Part shown: in pieces, positions 6,237-10,147 of the stretch
Numbering within the stretch: position 1 is the stretch's first letter
How the letters are laid out: each line of letters begins with the position of its first letter
Assembly: GCA_017302355.1 (NCBI GenBank)
Contig: JAFLDQ010000130.1
Span: 1 to 10,147 of the forward strand
Direction of reading: 5' to 3'
DNA from: Dechloromonas sp.
GTDB lineage: Bacteria; Pseudomonadota; Gammaproteobacteria; Burkholderiales; Rhodocyclaceae
DNA: 10,147 nt
Notes under the pieces: generated by a model
Seen by the model: only the letters and a program-made list of their open reading frames with translations
What the model was told of the DNA's origin: nothing
Databases searched by the model: none
Translations under genes and position numbers: made by a program

Positions 6237-7313
6237 ATGTCGCTCGACCTGACCCGAACCCTGCTGATCGGCGCCCTGTCGCTGCTCTCCACCGTGCTCC
6301 CGGTTTCTGCCGCGGAAATGACCTCGCAGCAGGCCGCCCGCGTCTTTGCCGGGCTCGATGCGCCCGCCCCGGACGGCGGGCACAAGGCTTTCCAGCAACG
6401 GACGAGCCAGGCCTGGGCGAACTACAACCGCCAGGTCGGTCAGCCGCTGGCGGCCTGGAGCCAGCGTGAAGTGGCGTACTGGGGACGCAGCACGGTGTTC
6501 TACCCTTTTTCCGGCCCCGACTTCGTGACCGTCGCGCAGATCTTTCCGGGCGCCGAACGTTACGTGCTGGTGGCGATCCAGAGGGCGCGCCAGCCGGCGC
6601 AACCCGAAGGCCTGAACGCCGAGCAGCGGGCCGCCTTCGAGAGGAAACTCGGCGGCGCCTGGGAAAAATTCGGCAAACTCGGCTATTTCCGGACGCTGGA
6701 CCTCAACGATGACCAGCGTGAGGGCGCCAGCGGCGTCGGCACGACCACCATCCTGATGGCTTTTGCCGCGCGACTGGGTTACGAAGTCACCGCCGTGACG
6801 CCACTGAGTTTCAATTCCGACAAGGGCGAATGGGAAGCGGCCGGCAGCGAGGCGCGGACCGGCTCGGTGCGCCTCTCCCTGGTGCAGGACGGGCGCCGGG
6901 TGACGCTGGACTATGTCAGCATGGACATCTCGGACAGCGCCCTCAAGGCAGCCGAAGCAAAATTGGCCTGGATCCGCCACATGGCGGCGCAGCCGGTCCT
7001 GCTCAAGGCCGCTTCGCACCTGCTGCAGCAACCGAACTTCACGGTGCTGCGCGACGCGCTGGTGGCCTCTGCGCCAATGGTCGTGCAGGACGAAACCGGC
7101 CTGGATTACCGGGATCTGCGCAAGATCGGGCCGGTGCGTCTGTATGGCAAGTTCAGCCAGACCCATCGTCTCTTCAAGAACACCGCCCAGCCCGAACTGG
7201 CTGCGGCCTACCGGGCCGAAGCGTCGCCGCGCGAACTGCCGTTTGCCTTCAGTTACCTGAAGACGGCGGATGCCCGTTCGCTGCAGGTCGTGCGGCGTTC
7301 GCCGGCAAACTGA
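6237..7313 (+). CDS. Exported protein of unknown function
   Basis: The protein has 358 residues from the ATG at 6237. That start is chosen because it opens a clear signal peptide: short N-region MSLDLTR, hydrophobic core to about 21, and a VSAAEM cut site near residue 25; the frame extends further upstream but only through permease DNA. No lipobox cysteine is present, so the mature protein is probably periplasmic. Notable segments are YWGRSTVFYPFSGPDFVTV followed by FPGAERYVLVAIQRA, a central region with GVGTTTILMAFAARLGYEV, and a C-terminal part ending in LPFAFSYLK. I recall related SGPDF-containing hypothetical proteins in other phyla but know no function. It lies 23 bases after the permease, without a strong ribosome binding site, so it is likely in the permease transcript. 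Its last 65 bases overlap the tail of the convergent hydrolase. Confidence 0.8.
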   Translation: MSLDLTRTLLIGALSLLSTVLPVSAAEMTSQQAARVFAGLDAPAPDGGHKAFQQRTSQAWANYNRQVGQPLAAWSQREVAYWGRSTVFYPFSGPDFVTVAQIFPGAERYVLVAIQRARQPAQPEGLNAEQRAAFERKLGGAWEKFGKLGYFRTLDLNDDQREGASGVGTTTILMAFAARLGYEVTAVTPLSFNSDKGEWEAAGSEARTGSVRLSLVQDGRRVTLDYVSMDISDSALKAAEAKLAWIRHMAAQPVLLKAASHLLQQPNFTVLRDALVASAPMVVQDETGLDYRDLRKIGPVRLYGKFSQTHRLFKNTAQPELAAAYRAEASPRELPFAFSYLKTADARSLQVVRRSPAN

Positions 7314-8172
7314 AAGCGCGCCGGGCGAAATCGGCGGTCAGCGCATTGAAGCGCAGCGCCGCGTCCACGAAGAGCGCGTGGCCGACATCGTCGAAGACCT
7401 CCACCTGCGCCAGTTGCGGGCCCTTGCCGGCGAGCAGCGCCTCGCCCTGTTCGCGCAGGCGGGGCCGGATCACATAGAGCACCGGTACTTGCTGCCCGGC
7501 GACGATATCCCGCCAGTAGGTGCGCGGATAGGGTTGGGCGAGCAACTGATCGGCAACGCCGGCCGGCGCCTGCAGCGCCGAACGCAGCACGGCCTCGCCG
7601 ATGTCGGCGGGCGGCGCTGTCCGGAAGATGCCGCGGGAGAAATCACGCAGGTATTGCTCGCGTTCCTTCGGGTTGGCGCTGCCGCGCTTCGATCTGCCGG
7701 CCGCCGGCTTCGGCGGCGCGCCCTCGCCGATCGAATTGTCGATCAGGATCAGTCCGCGCAGCCCGGCCTGCGGTTTGCGTTCGATGAAATCCAGCGACTC
7801 CAGCACGCCCAGCGACCAGCCGGCGAGGACGTAGTCGCCGACGCCGGCGGCGTTCAGAAAATCTTCCATGTCGGCCATGCGGCGCGCCGGATCGTGGGGT
7901 CCGGTCGAGATTTCCGATTGCCCCTGCGAGCGGGGATCGAACGCCAATACGCGGAACTGGTCGCCCAGCGCTTCGAGTTGCAGACGGAACACCGCCGCCG
8001 GCATCAGCCAGCCGGGAATGAGCACAATGGTCTTCTCGCCGGCGCCGGCTTCGAGGTAATGCAGGCGCAAACCCTCGCGATTTGTGAAGAACCTGCTGCC
8101 GGCCGGCGCGGCCAGGCTGGAGAGACTCACCATGCAGCAGACCAGAAGCGGCAGGAGATGGCGGAATCTCAT
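7249..8172 (-). CDS. Exported alpha/beta-fold hydrolase
   Basis: From the ATG at 8172 the protein has 307 residues and starts with a good signal peptide (MRFRHLLPLLVCCMVSLSSL, cut after about Ala-Ala-Pro-Ala near 24). The fold is shown by LIPGWLMPA (oxyanion loop, 51-59), FDPRSQGQSE (78-87), the nucleophile elbow GWSLG (118-122, Ser120) and His265 in DVGHALF. The usual acid after strand 7 is absent: the segment reads VLYVIRPRLREQ; D145 in LILIDNS, after strand 6, could replace it. The C-terminal 20 residues are a Pro/Ala-rich tail. It probably hydrolyses an ester or related bond in the periplasm. Other starts exist at 8229 and 8280; 8280 overlaps comEC and both bury the signal peptide behind 19-36 extra residues. 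It lies 97 bases downstream of comEC on the same strand and may share its transcript. Confidence 0.82.
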   Translation of the reverse strand: MRFRHLLPLLVCCMVSLSSLAAPAGSRFFTNREGLRLHYLEAGAGEKTIVLIPGWLMPAAVFRLQLEALGDQFRVLAFDPRSQGQSEISTGPHDPARRMADMEDFLNAAGVGDYVLAGWSLGVLESLDFIERKPQAGLRGLILIDNSIGEGAPPKPAAGRSKRGSANPKEREQYLRDFSRGIFRTAPPADIGEAVLRSALQAPAGVADQLLAQPYPRTYWRDIVAGQQVPVLYVIRPRLREQGEALLAGKGPQLAQVEVFDDVGHALFVDAALRFNALTADFARRAFSLPANAARPAANGHPPSSGN

Positions 8173-8188
8173 ACGCGGCAAGGCGAAG

Positions 8189-8245
8189 TCAGGGTTGGTC
8201 TGGAAATGGAATGACACGGTGCGCGCCATCTTGCCTCGATCGCAT
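8189..8245 (-). CDS. Possible 18-codon leader ORF served by the AGGAGG site
   Basis: The AGGAGG at 8250-8255 is followed four bases later by ATG at 8245, but this ATG is not in the frame of the exported hydrolase. It opens MRSRQDGAHRVIPFPDQP and stops at 8189-8191, 17 bases before the hydrolase ATG at 8172, whose own upstream sequence has no good ribosome binding site. It may be a leader peptide through which ribosomes reach the hydrolase, or a relic of a different gene start. In the sister copy at 4650 the equivalent ATG starts a real gene. Confidence 0.3.
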   Translation of the reverse strand: MRSRQDGAHRVIPFPDQP

Positions 8246-8246
8246 G

Positions 8247-8283
8247 TTTCCTCCTGGACCGCAAATGTATCACCGGCCATGCC
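8247..8283 (-). repeat. Leader element, copy 2 (comEC stop to upstream of exported hydrolase)
   Basis: Read on the - strand this copy starts within the last codons of comEC, contains the comEC stop TGA inside GGTGATACATT, then a GC spacer and CAGGAGGAAA, and is followed by an ATG at 8245. It matches 4654-4690 at 31 of 37 positions, ungapped. Because the element includes a promoter-like TGATACATT and a strong ribosome binding site, it could start transcription and translation immediately after comEC. Confidence 0.65.
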
Positions 8284-10147
8284 AGTAGCGGCGGCGCTCG
8301 TCGCGCCAGGCGTTCACGGTGGCGCCCTGCCCGCCCAGTGCCACGCGCAGCGCGCCGTCGCGGTCGGTCCGCCACAGGCGGGCGCCGGTCGCCTCGTAGC
8401 GGCCGACCACATCCGCCTTCGGATGCCCGAACCGGTTGCGGTAACCGGCCGGGATCATCACGTCGGGCGCCCCGACGGCGGCGATGAATTCGGGTGTCGA
8501 GGAGGTCCGGCTGCCGTGATGCGGCGCCAGCAGCACATCCGCCTTCAGCGCGGACGGATCGCGCTGCAGCAACGCCGCCTCGTCGCGCGCCTCGATGTCG
8601 GAAGTCAGCAGCAGGCGCCGGCCGCCGGCGTCGATGCGCAGCACGCAAGACAGGTTGTTGCTCTTACGCTTCTCGGCGTAATCCCGCGCCTCAGGATGCA
8701 GCACGGTCAGTCGCACGCCGTTCCAGGACCAGTTCTGCCCGTTGCGGCAGGGCTCGGACCCCGCTTCGCCCAGTGACGAAACGACCTCGCCAACGGCGAG
8801 CGCCGACTTGACCGAAGCCGTCCCGCCGGCGTGATCGCTGTCGAGATGGGTCACCATCAGGATGTCCACCCTGTCGATGCCCAGCGACCGCAGATACGGC
8901 ACGACCACCCGTTGCCCGGCGTCGGACTCCGCGCTGTAGAGCGGGCCGGGATCGTAGATCAGCGTGTGCCCGCGCGTGCGCACGATGGCCGCCAGCCCCT
9001 GGCCGACGTCGAGCACCGTCACCCAGGCTTCCCCTTCGGCCGGCCGCGCGACCGGCCAGAAGATCGCCGGCAGCAGCAGCACGACGCCGGGCAGACGCCC
9101 CGGCATGCCGCGCGGCAGCAGGCAGATGGCGGAGCCCAGACCGGCGGCGAGCGCCGCCCACAGCGGCGGCGCCGGAGCCTGCCAGACCGGCCACACCGCG
9201 CACCATTCGAGAAAGAGCATCAGCCAGCCGAGCACGGCATGCGCCAGCGCCGCGATCGGCCACCACGGGACGAGCGCCGCGAGCAGCGCCAGTGGCGTGA
9301 CGATGAAGCTGACGACGGGAATCGCCACCGCATTGGCCAGCGGCGAGACCAGCGAAAACTGCTGGAAGACGAGCAGAAGGATCGGCAGCGAGGCCAGCGT
9401 CGCCGCCCACTGGACCACACCCCAGCTCCGGATGCGCTGGCGCCAGCCGCCGCCCTCGCCGACGACCGCCGCACCGACGTAAAGCAGCGCGCCGACCGCC
9501 GCGAACGACAGCCAGAAGCCCGCCGCCAGCACCGCCCACGGGTCGATCGCCAGAACGACCAGCAGCGCCAGGCACAGGGTTCGGCTGGGCGCGACGATCC
9601 GCCCCGAGCCCATGGCCAGCGCCGCGACCAGCAGCATGTACAGCGTGCGTTGCGCCGGAACCGCGAATCCGGCGAGCAGCACATAGAACAGCGCGGCCAG
9701 GCAACCCACCAGCAAGGCCGCGCGCTGCACCGGCAGACGCAGCGCCAGCGCCGGCACGCGCCGCCAGACCGAGCCGGCGAGCAGACCGAACAGCGCCGCC
9801 ACCATGGTTACATGGAGGCCCGAGATCGACATCAGGTGAGTCGTTCCGGTGCGGTTGAAGGTGGTCCACAGATCGCCCTGAATCGCCCGCTGGTCGCCGA
9901 TGACCAGCGCGACGAGAATGCCGGCCCACGGATAGCGCCCGGCCGGCAGCATGGCGGCGAACGAGTCGCGCACGCCGTGGCGCAGACGTTCGACGACGTA
10001 CTCCGGCTGCCAGACCATTTCGGTCAGGCGCCGCGGCGGATTCTGGCGGACGTAGCCGGTCGCCCGGATGTTGCGTTCGAGAAGCCAGGCCTCGTAGTCG
10101 AAGCCGTTGGGATTGGCGTTGCCGTGCGGGCGCTTCAGGCGCAGCGT
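8270..10147 (-). CDS. comEC: ComEC/Rec2-type DNA uptake channel protein (partial, 5' end outside window)
   Basis: The frame is open from the window edge to TGA at 8270-8272 and gives 625 residues. The first 43, before the Met at 10018, read LKRPHGNANPNGFDYEAWLL and RNIRATGYVR, the conserved end of the N-terminal DUF4131 domain, so 10018 is not the true start. Next is the membrane Competence domain with GDQRAI, FNRTGTTHLMSISGLHV and several spans. The C-terminal third is a metallo-beta-lactamase domain: VLDVGQG, the metal-binding HLDSDH (8831-8848), and HHGS (8510-8521). ComEC is the inner-membrane channel that brings single-stranded DNA into the cytoplasm in natural transformation, and the lactamase domain is thought to degrade the other strand. 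All metal ligands that can be seen are present, so it looks functional. Perhaps 100-150 residues are missing upstream. Confidence 0.95.
   Translation of the reverse strand, partial: TLRLKRPHGNANPNGFDYEAWLLERNIRATGYVRQNPPRRLTEMVWQPEYVVERLRHGVRDSFAAMLPAGRYPWAGILVALVIGDQRAIQGDLWTTFNRTGTTHLMSISGLHVTMVAALFGLLAGSVWRRVPALALRLPVQRAALLVGCLAALFYVLLAGFAVPAQRTLYMLLVAALAMGSGRIVAPSRTLCLALLVVLAIDPWAVLAAGFWLSFAAVGALLYVGAAVVGEGGGWRQRIRSWGVVQWAATLASLPILLLVFQQFSLVSPLANAVAIPVVSFIVTPLALLAALVPWWPIAALAHAVLGWLMLFLEWCAVWPVWQAPAPPLWAALAAGLGSAICLLPRGMPGRLPGVVLLLPAIFWPVARPAEGEAWVTVLDVGQGLAAIVRTRGHTLIYDPGPLYSAESDAGQRVVVPYLRSLGIDRVDILMVTHLDSDHAGGTASVKSALAVGEVVSSLGEAGSEPCRNGQNWSWNGVRLTVLHPEARDYAEKRKSNNLSCVLRIDAGGRRLLLTSDIEARDEAALLQRDPSALKADVLLAPHHGSRTSSTPEFIAAVGAPDVMIPAGYRNRFGHPKADVVGRYEATGARLWRTDRDGALRVALGGQGATVNAWRDERRRYWHGR

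Noticed and set aside
7270..8214. 314-codon + strand frame opposite the exported hydrolase
   Set aside because: The hydrolase on the - strand has a signal peptide, GWSLG and VGHALF; the + frame has no domain and is a shadow.
1..10147. CRISPR arrays, tRNA genes, insertion sequences, toxin-antitoxin or defence genes
   Set aside because: Both strands were looked over for regular repeats, cloverleaf-like segments, transposase motifs and typical defence domains; none was seen.

Overview
The window is two unrelated pieces of DNA joined near position 2410. The left piece (1 to about 2410) is of middling GC with relaxed third codon positions. It carries two GT-C-type membrane glycosyltransferase genes (the first only as its 3' end) and a NarL/LuxR-type response regulator, all on the + strand. 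The style of these proteins suggests an Anaerolineae-like Chloroflexota bacterium. The right piece (about 2413 to 10147) is strongly GC-rich with G/C third positions. Its proteins look betaproteobacterial, possibly Rhodocyclaceae. Both lineage guesses come from protein character, not from a search. At the join, a left-hand gene with a good ribosome binding site loses everything after its first few codons, and a right-hand fructosamine kinase gene loses its first third. This is what a chimeric metagenome contig looks like; real recombination is the less likely alternative.

Right piece, region by region. The fructosamine kinase remnant (+) faces a two-gene hydrolase operon (-): an alpha/beta hydrolase started from a strong AGGAGG site, then a second alpha/beta hydrolase coupled by a GTGA overlap. 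A 276-base divergent control region follows, and then an APC-family amino-acid permease (+) with a perfect inverted repeat touching its ribosome binding site. A gene for an exported protein of unknown function sits 23 bases downstream in the same direction and runs tail-to-tail, with a 65-base overlap, into a third, exported alpha/beta hydrolase (-). Upstream of that hydrolase on the same strand is comEC, the inner-membrane DNA-uptake channel, whose 5' end lies beyond the window.

The genes do not form one obvious pathway. The supported links are the coupled hydrolase pair, the permease with the exported protein, and comEC with the exported hydrolase. The most unusual signal inside the right piece is a leader element of about 40 bases present twice (4654-4690 and 8247-8283). 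It lies just upstream of two different hydrolase genes on the same strand and includes the TGA, a TGATACATT block and the AGGAGG site. I found no CRISPR array, tRNA, rRNA, insertion sequence or defence system, and no convincing new multi-gene system.
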